From positions 124,001 through 188,000 of the forward strand of contig CAJQSV010000001.1 in NCBI GenBank assembly GCA_905616445.1: a stretch of 64,000 nt of DNA, read 5' to 3'. This DNA is from an uncultured Pelagibacteraceae bacterium. Its GTDB lineage: Bacteria > Pseudomonadota > Alphaproteobacteria > Pelagibacterales > Pelagibacteraceae. A model generated the notes under the pieces. The model searched no databases. It saw nothing but the letters and a program-made list of their open reading frames with translations, and was not told the origin of the DNA. The position numbers were made by a program, and so were the translations under genes. This document shows, piece by piece, positions 18,160-25,466 of this stretch; position 1 is the first letter of the stretch; every line of letters begins with the position of its first letter.

Positions 18160-19461
18160 AGGTTCTCCGTAACCTTCTGTTACAACTTCACCATCGGACA
18201 TTACCACTTTACCATTAATTATAGTTGCAATAGGGAAACCTTTAATTATCATATTATTAAATGGTGTCCAACCACATTTACTAGCCATCATTTCATTCTT
18301 AATGGTTTGTTCTTTGTTCATATCTATAATCGTTAGATCTGCATCAAAGTCTTCTTTAATATAACCTTTATTTTTAATACCAAAAATTCTACAAGGGTTT
18401 TCACACATTAATTTAACTAATTTTTCTAAATTTAATTTTTCATTATTAATGTGATTTAACATAATAGGTAAAATTGTTTGAACCCCTGGCATACCTGAAG
18501 GTGATGCTGGGTATTTTTTATTTTTATCTTCTTTTGAATGAGGAGCATGGTCTGAACCTAAAATATCAACGACTGAATTTTTCACCGCAACCCAGAGTCT
18601 ATCATGGTGTTCCTTTTTCCTTATTGGTGGGTTCATCTGGGCAAAGGTACCAATTTTATCGTAACAGTCAGGTGCGTACAAAGTTAAGTGCTGAGGTGTA
18701 ATCTCAAAGGTTACATTTTTTTTATGCATTGCTAAAAAATCAACTTCTTCTTTTGTGGTTACGTGCAGTACATGAATTTGTTTATTGTATCGTTCTGCTA
18801 TTTTAACAACTCTTCTTGTACTAGACATGGCACATTCAGTATTTCTCCATTCTGGATGAGAGTGAACATCGCCTTCTTTAATAAAATTTTTTCTTAAATT
18901 TAATATTTCTTCATCTTCAGAGTGAATGGAAACTATTTTTGCACTCTGAGAAATAACTTTTTCAATATCAGCTTCTTTGTCAACCAATAATTTACCTGTT
19001 GAAGAACCTGCGAAAAGTTTAACTCCACAACAGCCCTTTAAACCTTTTAATTTTGCAAGTTGATCGACGTTTTCTGGAGTTGCTCCAAAATAAAAAGCGT
19101 AGTTACAATGCATTCTATTTTTTGCTAAATTTAGTTTTTTATCAAACTCGACCAAGTTAGAAGTGGGCGGATTAGTATTTGGCATTTCAAATACCGAGGT
19201 TACTCCTCCCAATATCGCTGCTCTGCTTCCGCTTTCTAAGTCTTCTCTGTCTGTTGAACCCGGTTCTCTAAAATGAACTTGTGTATCAATTATACCCGGT
19301 AGAACTATTTTGTTAGATGCATCAAATACTTTTGTAATGTTTGCTTCAATTTTTCCAATTTTTTTAATTTTATTACCAACTAAGGCAATGTCAGTTTTTT
19401 CCAACTTGCCATTAACATAGCAAGATCCGTTTTTAACAATAAGACTATAATTTTCAGACAT
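18148..19461 (-). CDS. pyrC: Dihydroorotase (class I, amidohydrolase fold)
   Basis: Cyclises N-carbamoyl-aspartate to dihydroorotate in pyrimidine synthesis. The 437-residue protein keeps the carbamylated Lys148 (G-V-K-L-F-A-G), the metal-binding histidines in SIHSEDEE and HVLHVTT, and the catalytic Asp in L-G-S-D-H-A-P-H. The N-terminal metal motif, usually H-x-H-x-R, reads Q-V-H63-F-R, so the first histidine is replaced by glutamine. I have the impression that this variant occurs in other alphaproteobacterial dihydroorotases, but could not check. A related hydantoinase/amidohydrolase function is the alternative. Its end overlaps prpE by 12 bases. Confidence 0.83.
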   Translation of the reverse strand: MSENYSLIVKNGSCYVNGKLEKTDIALVGNKIKKIGKIEANITKVFDASNKIVLPGIIDTQVHFREPGSTDREDLESGSRAAILGGVTSVFEMPNTNPPTSNLVEFDKKLNLAKNRMHCNYAFYFGATPENVDQLAKLKGLKGCCGVKLFAGSSTGKLLVDKEADIEKVISQSAKIVSIHSEDEEILNLRKNFIKEGDVHSHPEWRNTECAMSSTRRVVKIAERYNKQIHVLHVTTKEEVDFLAMHKKNVTFEITPQHLTLYAPDCYDKIGTFAQMNPPIRKKEHHDRLWVAVKNSVVDILGSDHAPHSKEDKNKKYPASPSGMPGVQTILPIMLNHINNEKLNLEKLVKLMCENPCRIFGIKNKGYIKEDFDADLTIIDMNKEQTIKNEMMASKCGWTPFNNMIIKGFPIATIINGKVVMSDGEVVTEGYGEPLEF

Positions 19462-19499
19462 AAATACTTAAATATATTATACATTGTAAACTTGCAAAT

Positions 19500-20393
19500 A
19501 TGGAAAAAAATCAAATCATCGTACTTGAAGATCGAGGTTTAATTGCCATTGAAGGACCCGACGCTAAAAATTTTCTACAAAACATAATTAGTAATGATAT
19601 TGATAAAGTAAGTAAATCTAGTTCAATATTTTCAGGAATTTTTACACCTCAAGGTAAATATTTATATGAATTTTTTATTATAAAAAATAGTAAAGGATTT
19701 TTTTTAGATTGTGACAGTACTTTTAAAGAAGAACTTATTAAGACCCTCTCAAAATATAAACTAAGATCTAAAGTTGAAATTAAAGATTTGTCATCATCTT
19801 ATGTAATAGGTGTTACTAGTGCAGAAAAATTTAAAGAAATTCAAAATGAGATAACTTCTAAAGAACAAACTATATTGTATAGAGAAAGTTCTTTTTTTCT
19901 AGACACCCGTTCAACAAAACTAGGAGCTAGAATTTTGTCAAGTCTTGAAAAATTACACCTTACAATAAAAAAATTGGGCTTAAAAATTGTAGATAAATCT
20001 AATTATTTAAAGACAGCCCACGTAGAAGGGATACCTATTCAGAGGATAAAAAATCTTCAGGATAGCTTGTTTAGTTTAGAATCTAATTTTGAAGAGTTAA
20101 ACGCTATTGATTTTAAAAAAGGTTGTTATGTAGGTCAAGAAAACACCGCAAGGATGAAATTAAAAAATAAAGTTAGACGAAAACTTATGCCAATTATTTC
20201 AAAAACTACTTTAAAAATTTTAGATGAAATTAAATTTAAAGAGCAGGTAGTAGGAAAGGTTCTAATTGATGGTGCCTACTCTTTTGCTTTAATAAAACTT
20301 TTTGATCCAAACTTTTCAGAATTTTACAAAGAAGATTTAAAAGTTAATGAAACTAATGTTCGAATACTAGTTCCTTCTCATTTTAAGTTTTAA
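19500..20393 (+). CDS. ygfZ: YgfZ/GcvT-like folate-binding protein
   Basis: Tetrahydrofolate-dependent protein that helps maintain or repair iron-sulfur cluster enzymes in the cytosol. The 297-residue protein carries the family signature K-G-C-Y-V-G-Q-E at about residues 207-214, with the conserved cysteine at about 209. The N-terminal part (LEDRGLIAIEGPDAKNFLQN) matches the GcvT fold. It diverges from dihydroorotase over only 38 bases and lacks a visible Shine-Dalgarno sequence. A TauE/SafE transporter follows after one base. Confidence 0.9.
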   Translation: MEKNQIIVLEDRGLIAIEGPDAKNFLQNIISNDIDKVSKSSSIFSGIFTPQGKYLYEFFIIKNSKGFFLDCDSTFKEELIKTLSKYKLRSKVEIKDLSSSYVIGVTSAEKFKEIQNEITSKEQTILYRESSFFLDTRSTKLGARILSSLEKLHLTIKKLGLKIVDKSNYLKTAHVEGIPIQRIKNLQDSLFSLESNFEELNAIDFKKGCYVGQENTARMKLKNKVRRKLMPIISKTTLKILDEIKFKEQVVGKVLIDGAYSFALIKLFDPNFSEFYKEDLKVNETNVRILVPSHFKF

Positions 20394-20394
20394 A

Positions 20395-21141
20395 ATGGAG
20401 ATCAATCTTTTATTCTTTATTTGTGTAGTTCCTGCAATTATTATCTTCGGTATTGCTAAATCAGGGTTGGGAGGATCTATTGCCCTAATCTCTATTCCAT
20501 TAATGACTGTTGTGATGCCTTTAGGACAAGCTTTGGCGGTTATCTTGCCCATACTTATTCTTTCTGATTTTATTGCTGTTTATAGATTTAGAAAAGAATT
20601 TGATCTTAATACACTAAAATTAATAGTTCCGTTCTCAGCAGTTGGAATTTTTATTGGTTCTATAACTTTTTCTTATCTTTCTGAAGATCTATTAAAATTT
20701 TTCGTGGGTTTAATGGGATTTCTTTTTTCAGCACACTATTTTCTATTAAAAAAAAACAAGCTTATTTCTACAAAAAAATCTTTTTTAAAAGGTAGTGTTT
20801 GTTCTACTATTGCTGGGTTTACTAGTTTTTGTGTTCATGCTGGAGGAACACCAACAAGCATATATCTTCTTCCCTTAAGAATGAAAAAAGAAATATATGT
20901 TGGAACAAGAGTTATATTTTTTACATTTGTTAATTTAATTAAATTTCCTTTTTACATAAATCTTTCTATGATTACCCTTGATAGTTTCAAACAATCTATG
21001 CTGCTTTTTCCACTGTCGGTTGTTGGAATTTTAATTGGATATCAAATATTAAAATATGTTGAAGAAAATCTATTCTATAATATAATTTATGCTCTTATAT
21101 TAATAACGAGCTCTAGATTAGTTTATAATTATATTTTTTAA
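20395..21141 (+). CDS. TauE/SafE family membrane transporter
   Basis: A 248-residue integral membrane protein with about eight hydrophobic helices in two repeats, as in the TauE/SafE (sulfite/organosulfonate exporter) family. The repeat glycine-rich motifs are seen in FGIAKSGLGGSIALISIPLM near the N-terminus and in AGFTSFCVHAGGTPTSIYLL in the second half. Substrate cannot be told from sequence; sulfite, sulfoacetate or another organic anion are possibilities. It starts one base after ygfZ, so the two are cotranscribed, though a functional link is not obvious. Confidence 0.88.
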   Translation: MEINLLFFICVVPAIIIFGIAKSGLGGSIALISIPLMTVVMPLGQALAVILPILILSDFIAVYRFRKEFDLNTLKLIVPFSAVGIFIGSITFSYLSEDLLKFFVGLMGFLFSAHYFLLKKNKLISTKKSFLKGSVCSTIAGFTSFCVHAGGTPTSIYLLPLRMKKEIYVGTRVIFFTFVNLIKFPFYINLSMITLDSFKQSMLLFPLSVVGILIGYQILKYVEENLFYNIIYALILITSSRLVYNYIF

Positions 21142-21157
21142 CCAAATTAAGGTGTTT

Positions 21158-21242
21158 TGGTGCGGTCGGAGAGACTCGAACTCTCATGAGTTGCCTCACA
21201 CGGCCCTCAACCATGCCTATCTACCAATTTCAGCACGACCGT
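21158..21242 (-). tRNA. tRNA-Leu(GAG)
   Basis: The minus strand folds as a class II tRNA with encoded CCA. Anticodon stem CATGG/CCGTG closes the loop TTGAGGG, giving anticodon GAG, which reads CUC and CUU. The long variable arm (TGAG-GCAA-CTCA) and T arm (GAGAG-TTCGAGT-CTCTC) are intact. The acceptor stem pairs at six positions, but position 1 is A facing C72, a mismatch where leucine tRNAs normally have G-C. It lies between the TauE/SafE gene and nadA, opposite in strand to both. Confidence 0.93.
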
Positions 21243-21254
21243 ATAAAATCTGCG

Positions 21255-21283
21255 ACATTAAATGAATGACAATTTTAGTTCAA
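21255..21283 (-). promoter_or_regulatory. Candidate promoter of tRNA-Leu
   Basis: On the minus strand TTGAAC (21283-21278), a spacer of exactly 17 bases and TAATGT (21260-21255) precede the tRNA 5' end by 12 bases. The position and spacing are as expected for sigma-70. The same 61-base gap must also hold the nadA promoter on the other strand. Confidence 0.42.
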
Positions 21284-21303
21284 GTTGGTAAACTAGAATA
21301 AGT

Positions 21304-22293
21304 ATGTCTACACAACAACAGTTTAATAAATCCATAGCTGAAATTTATAAAAAAATTTCTAAGTCTGTGCCTGAAATAGAGTGGAAAATACACGCTCCAC
21401 TTATTGAAGAAATTAATAAATTAAAGATAGAAAAGAATGCTGTTATTTTAGCCCACAATTATCAAACACCAGAAATCTATCATGGTGTTGCAGATATCTC
21501 TGCAGATTCATTGGCACTAGCAGTAGAGGCTTCTAAGACTTCAGCAAGTATTATTGTGCTCTGCGGTGTGCACTTTATGGCTGAGACAGCAAAACTCATG
21601 AATCCATCTAAAAAAGTTTTATTGCCTGATATGTCCGCAGGTTGTTCTTTGTCAGCATCTATTACGGGAGACGATGTGAGATTGCTTAAACAAAAGTATC
21701 CTGGTGTACCTGTTGTTTCTTATATTAATACTTCTGCGGATGTTAAAGCTGAAACGGATATATGTTGCACGTCAGCTAATGCTGTTAAAGTTGTTGAGTC
21801 TTTAAATGTGGATCGAGTCATTTTTCTACCCGATCAGTATTTAGCAAGTTATGTAGCTAGCAACACAAAAGTTAAAATTATTTCTTGGAAAGGCACATGT
21901 ATTGTACATGAAAAATTTACAGCTAAAGAAGTTGAAGAAGTCAGAGCAGCAAATCCAGGTATTAAAGTTATAGCACACCCAGAGTGTCCACCCGATGTGA
22001 TTGAAGCATCTGATTTTGCTGGATCAACTTCTGGAATGGTCGAGTATGTAAGTAAAAATAAACCTAAGAAAGTTATGTTAGTTACAGAGTGCTCTATGAG
22101 CGATAATGTTGAAGCAGATAATCCTGAAGTGGAATTTGTTAAACCATGTAACCTTTGCCCGTATATGAAAAAAATTAATTTAGAGAAAATATTAGATTGC
22201 CTTAAAAATGAGAATAATGAAATTAATATTGATAAAAAAATTTCAGATGCTGCAAGAAAATCAGTACTAAGAATGACTGAAATTGGTCGTTAA
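21304..22293 (+). CDS. nadA: Quinolinate synthase
   Basis: Condenses iminoaspartate with dihydroxyacetone phosphate to quinolinate, using a 4Fe-4S cluster. The 329-residue protein has the start region K-N-A-V-I-L-A-H-N-Y-Q-T-P-E-I, and the cluster cysteines are expected from LCGVHFMAETAKLMNP, the TWKGTC-like ISWKGTCIVHE region and the C-terminal CNLCPYMK. It is followed after 6 bases by nadC, making a two-gene NAD operon. The gene for the preceding enzyme, L-aspartate oxidase (nadB), which often joins this cluster, is not in the window. Confidence 0.96.
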   Translation: MSTQQQFNKSIAEIYKKISKSVPEIEWKIHAPLIEEINKLKIEKNAVILAHNYQTPEIYHGVADISADSLALAVEASKTSASIIVLCGVHFMAETAKLMNPSKKVLLPDMSAGCSLSASITGDDVRLLKQKYPGVPVVSYINTSADVKAETDICCTSANAVKVVESLNVDRVIFLPDQYLASYVASNTKVKIISWKGTCIVHEKFTAKEVEEVRAANPGIKVIAHPECPPDVIEASDFAGSTSGMVEYVSKNKPKKVMLVTECSMSDNVEADNPEVEFVKPCNLCPYMKKINLEKILDCLKNENNEINIDKKISDAARKSVLRMTEIGR

Positions 22294-22299
22294 ACTGCA

Positions 22300-23130
22300 G
22301 TGTCGAAAGTAAATCAAAACTATATCAACTCAATTGTTAAGCAAGCTCTCAACGAAGATCTTAAACCCTTTGGAGATATCACAACTAAGCTCATAAGTTT
22401 TAAAGACAGAAAAGCTAAAGCTAAGATTGTTGCGAAACAAAGTGGCGTGATCGCAGGTTTAGATTTTTGTAAAGCTGCTTTTAAATATATAGGCAAAGAA
22501 ACTGTTTTTTCAAAAAAAGTTAGCGACGGAGCAAAAGTTAGGAAAGGTAAAGTGATAGCAACTGTAGTTGCAAAAACAAAAACTATTCTAACTGCTGAGC
22601 GAACTGCTCTTAATTTTCTAAGCCATGCATCAGGTATTGCTACATTGACTAATAAATTTGTAGAAGAGGTAAACAAAAAAACTAAAATTTGTTGTACTAG
22701 AAAAACAACGCCTAACTTAAGATTATTAGAAAAATATTCTGTGCAGAAAGGTGGGGGCTTTAACCATAGATATAATTTAAGTGATGAGATTATGATTAAA
22801 GATAATCACATAAGTGCTGAAATTAATTTCAACACATTAATTAAAAAAGCTATAAAAACAAAAAAAATAATTACTGTCGAGATAGAAAACATTAATCAAT
22901 TAAAACAGGTGCTGTGTTTAAAATTTAAAAGAATTTTATTTGACAATATGAATGTAAATACTTTGAGAAAATGTCTTAAACTTTGCAGAAATCAATATGA
23001 AACTGAATATTCAGGTAATGTTAATCTGCAAAATGTTAAGCAAATCTCAAATACTAAAGTAAATAGAATATCTATAGGTTCGCTCACACATAGTGCAAAA
23101 GCTTTCGATTTTACCCTAATATTAAGCTAG
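22300..23130 (+). CDS. nadC: Nicotinate-nucleotide pyrophosphorylase (carboxylating)
   Basis: Converts quinolinate and PRPP to nicotinate mononucleotide and CO2, following NadA. The start is GTG at 22300. The 276-residue protein has the conserved ALNEDLKPFGDITT, the substrate-binding R-K-T-T-P-N-L-R-L-L-E-K and G-G-G-F-N-H-R-Y-N-L-S-D segments, and IKDNHI. Length is normal for the family. It is the distal gene of the nadA-nadC pair. Confidence 0.96.
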   Translation: MSKVNQNYINSIVKQALNEDLKPFGDITTKLISFKDRKAKAKIVAKQSGVIAGLDFCKAAFKYIGKETVFSKKVSDGAKVRKGKVIATVVAKTKTILTAERTALNFLSHASGIATLTNKFVEEVNKKTKICCTRKTTPNLRLLEKYSVQKGGGFNHRYNLSDEIMIKDNHISAEINFNTLIKKAIKTKKIITVEIENINQLKQVLCLKFKRILFDNMNVNTLRKCLKLCRNQYETEYSGNVNLQNVKQISNTKVNRISIGSLTHSAKAFDFTLILS

Positions 23131-23197
23131 TTTTATCTAAAACCATAATGAACAAGTTAATTCTTTTCATTGATAGATCGAAGTTTTAGAATCATTA

Positions 23198-23419
23198 ATG
23201 TCCACCAAATCAAAATATAAAGAAAATAACTTTTCTCCAGAAAATCTTCTTAATTCAAACTACAAGGATCAAAATAATTTAAATGAAGACGAAAGAATAA
23301 ATATTAAGCATTTACTTAAAAGAATACGTGATAAAAGAAAACAAGATAAAAAAAATTCTATATCTATAGGTTTTGTTTTTTTGTCATTTTTTCTAATATT
23401 TTTTTATGTACAAAATTAA
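23198..23419 (+). CDS. Small hypothetical protein with C-terminal membrane helix
   Basis: A 73-residue frame starting ATG at 23198 after nadC. The first 50 residues are very hydrophilic and rich in Lys, Asn, Asp and Glu (LKRIRDKRKQDKK at about 40-52); the last 20 (IGFVFLSFFLIFFYVQN) form one hydrophobic helix, so a tail-anchored topology is likely. I do not recognise a family. The charged/hydrophobic architecture supports a real gene, but a weak ribosome-binding site and high A+T leave doubt. Confidence 0.55.
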   Translation: MSTKSKYKENNFSPENLLNSNYKDQNNLNEDERINIKHLLKRIRDKRKQDKKNSISIGFVFLSFFLIFFYVQN

Positions 23420-23450
23420 ACACACTCTACTTTACGTAAGTAAGCTAGAA

Positions 23451-23474
23451 TATTTATCTACTTCAAGATAAATA
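23451..23474. terminator. Hairpin between convergent genes, possible shared terminator
   Basis: TATTTATCT (23451-23459) pairs with AGATAAATA (23466-23474) around a 6-base loop, between the ends of the small membrane protein and the BASS transporter. The stem is A+T rich and no clean T-run follows on either strand, so termination strength is doubtful. Confidence 0.35.
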
Positions 23475-23479
23475 AATTA

Positions 23480-24340
23480 TTATATATTTGTTACAAATTT
23501 CTTCGTGGCCCACCAAAGAAAAAGTACTTTGTATTGTAATAAAGCATAAATGGCTGCTACTGCCATATAACCACTACCAAACCCAAGAGTTAATTGTCCA
23601 ACAATAATTGCCATTGCACTATTTTGGATGAAAGTTTCTATAATAATTGCTTTTCTGTTTTCTAAGTTTAGATTTAATAAATTTAATAAAATATTCACAA
23701 TAATTAAGATTGTCACTAAGAGAAATAATAATAAAAATCCTATCGACTTATATAATTGAGATACAGCATCCCATTCTGAAACCCATGCTCCAACTATTAG
23801 AATCAGAAATAGCAACAAAGAAGAATATGAAAAAAACTTATTTATTTTTTTTACAAATATAAAAAATTTTGTATTAAGAAATACGCCTATAAGCACAGGA
23901 ATAGTAGACAGAATTAATAAGCCTAGAGACATTTTTTTAAAGTCTAAATCGTGCAAAACAGTAACTTCACTTACCACCATAGGAGAGATAATGATAAACA
24001 TGAAAGGTATAGTTGCAAAAGATAAACAAGCAGAAATTGAAGTTAAAGAAACTGATAAAGCTAAATTTCCACCTGCTAATTTAGTTATGTAATTAGAAGT
24101 AACGGCACTTGGCATGCATGTAATTAGAACAATACCTACTTTTAACATAGGGTCACTCGTCGCAAAAAATGCAAATAAGAATCCTATGAGCGGTAAAATT
24201 ATAATTTGCGATGCCAAGCCAATAAATAAAACTTTTAAATTTTTAAAAACTTCAATAAAATTTTTGATATTGGTACTCATACCCACACCTAGCATAATAT
24301 AAAAAAGTACAAATGGAGCAAATTTTGAAATTATTAACAT
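23480..24340 (-). CDS. BASS-family (bile acid:sodium symporter) transporter
   Basis: Sodium-coupled organic anion transporter of the inner membrane. The 286-residue protein has about nine hydrophobic helices in two repeats; the unwound-helix motifs appear as CMPSAVTSNYITKLAGGNLALS (about residues 75-95, with the typical P-S-A-V-T-S-N) and, in the second half, QNSAMAIIVGQLTLGFGSGY. Substrate is unknown; known family members carry bile acids, pantothenate, pyruvate or sulfonates. It starts 11 bases after the end of an unrecognised winged-helix protein gene on the same strand, which may regulate it. Confidence 0.85.
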   Translation of the reverse strand: MLIISKFAPFVLFYIMLGVGMSTNIKNFIEVFKNLKVLFIGLASQIIILPLIGFLFAFFATSDPMLKVGIVLITCMPSAVTSNYITKLAGGNLALSVSLTSISACLSFATIPFMFIIISPMVVSEVTVLHDLDFKKMSLGLLILSTIPVLIGVFLNTKFFIFVKKINKFFSYSSLLLFLILIVGAWVSEWDAVSQLYKSIGFLLLFLLVTILIIVNILLNLLNLNLENRKAIIIETFIQNSAMAIIVGQLTLGFGSGYMAVAAIYALLQYKVLFLWWATKKFVTNI

Positions 24341-24351
24341 GGTTTATAATC

Positions 24352-25422
24352 CTATATTTTGAGAGAAGATTTTTTAATTAGGTTGAAAATATCAGTTACA
24401 AATAATGCTATATTTTTTTGATTAATTAAATAATTAGCTTTAATTTCTTCATTTAATTTTCCTTGACCAGTTAAGAAATATTCTAATTTTTTATTTCTTT
24501 TTATAATATTTTTTTTTGAAAGTTTATTTAATTTTCTAATCACTGTTGCTCTCGGTATAAATGAAATCTCAGAAATTGATGAAGCATTTACCCCACGCAT
24601 AGATTCGTTTACTTGGTTATCGTTCATATTTATAATATCTTCAATATATTGATTTGCTTTGTTGTCTTCAGATAAATTAATATTTTTTTTTACTTCTGCT
24701 CTTTTAGAAACTTTTTCTAAGTTTGTAAACTGATTCATGCCCATATTTGCCCATATAACCCAAGACTCTAGATCGCCAAAAATTTTTTTCCACCTAACTA
24801 AAAAAGGAATTTGCATTTTAAAATAATGGTTCCAAAATATTGTGTAAAATTTTCTAAAATATAATTCTATGTCTCCCCTGCTAATAGATGGGCCGAACCA
24901 GTCTTGCGCAGACAACAAGATTGATAATTTTTCAAGAAAAATTGAAAGTGTTTTAATTGAATTCTCAGGTTTTTGTAGCTTTAATGCTAACTGTGATAAA
25001 ATAATTTTTTGACCTTTTCTTATAATAATATTTTCTTTCTCTAATTCAATAAGTTTACGTCTAATAGTTTCCTTTGGTATCCTTAAATCCCCTGCTATCT
25101 CCAGCAAACTAATATTTGGAAGGCTAACATCTTCTTTAGAATGAAAGTCATCTATTGAATAAAATTTAAATAAGTTTAAATCACCCTCCCACGACTTAGA
25201 TATTAAATATATTAAAATAATATATTTATCGTGATCTCTAAACGTTTTATAATTTATATTAATCCATTCTTGTTGGAATTTTATCCAGTGTTTCGTTAAA
25301 ATAAATGGATTGCTTGATAAAACTAGACAGATTTCATTAATATCAAATTTTTCTAAATCATTAAGATTAAGATTGTCTCTTTTTCTCAACACCTCATCAA
25401 TGTAGAGAATTTTTTTATCCAT
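24352..25422 (-). CDS. Unrecognised protein with two predicted winged-helix domains
   Basis: I do not recognise this 356-residue soluble protein. Two helix-turn-helix-like segments are visible: ISLLEIAGDLRIPKETIRRK then ELEKENIIIRKGQKI (about 104-142), and ISEISFIPRATVIRKLNKLS followed by KKNIIKRNKKLEYFLTGQGK (about 282-322). Both have a MarR/GntR-like pattern of recognition helix then basic wing. The middle is rich in aromatic residues (WFGPSISRGDIELYFRKF, WNHYFKMQIPFLVRWKK). No membrane segment or enzyme motif is seen. It precedes the BASS transporter by 11 bases. A tandem-winged-helix regulator is a reasonable inference. Confidence 0.8.
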   Translation of the reverse strand: MDKKILYIDEVLRKRDNLNLNDLEKFDINEICLVLSSNPFILTKHWIKFQQEWININYKTFRDHDKYIILIYLISKSWEGDLNLFKFYSIDDFHSKEDVSLPNISLLEIAGDLRIPKETIRRKLIELEKENIIIRKGQKIILSQLALKLQKPENSIKTLSIFLEKLSILLSAQDWFGPSISRGDIELYFRKFYTIFWNHYFKMQIPFLVRWKKIFGDLESWVIWANMGMNQFTNLEKVSKRAEVKKNINLSEDNKANQYIEDIINMNDNQVNESMRGVNASSISEISFIPRATVIRKLNKLSKKNIIKRNKKLEYFLTGQGKLNEEIKANYLINQKNIALFVTDIFNLIKKSSLKI

Positions 25423-25466
25423 ATTAAAATGTTAATTTATTTTGATCATCCTGTATACAAAATATT

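Noticed and set aside
22320..22676. Open frame of 118 codons antisense to nadC
   Set aside because: Mirror of conserved NadC codons; no start context and no recognisable protein.
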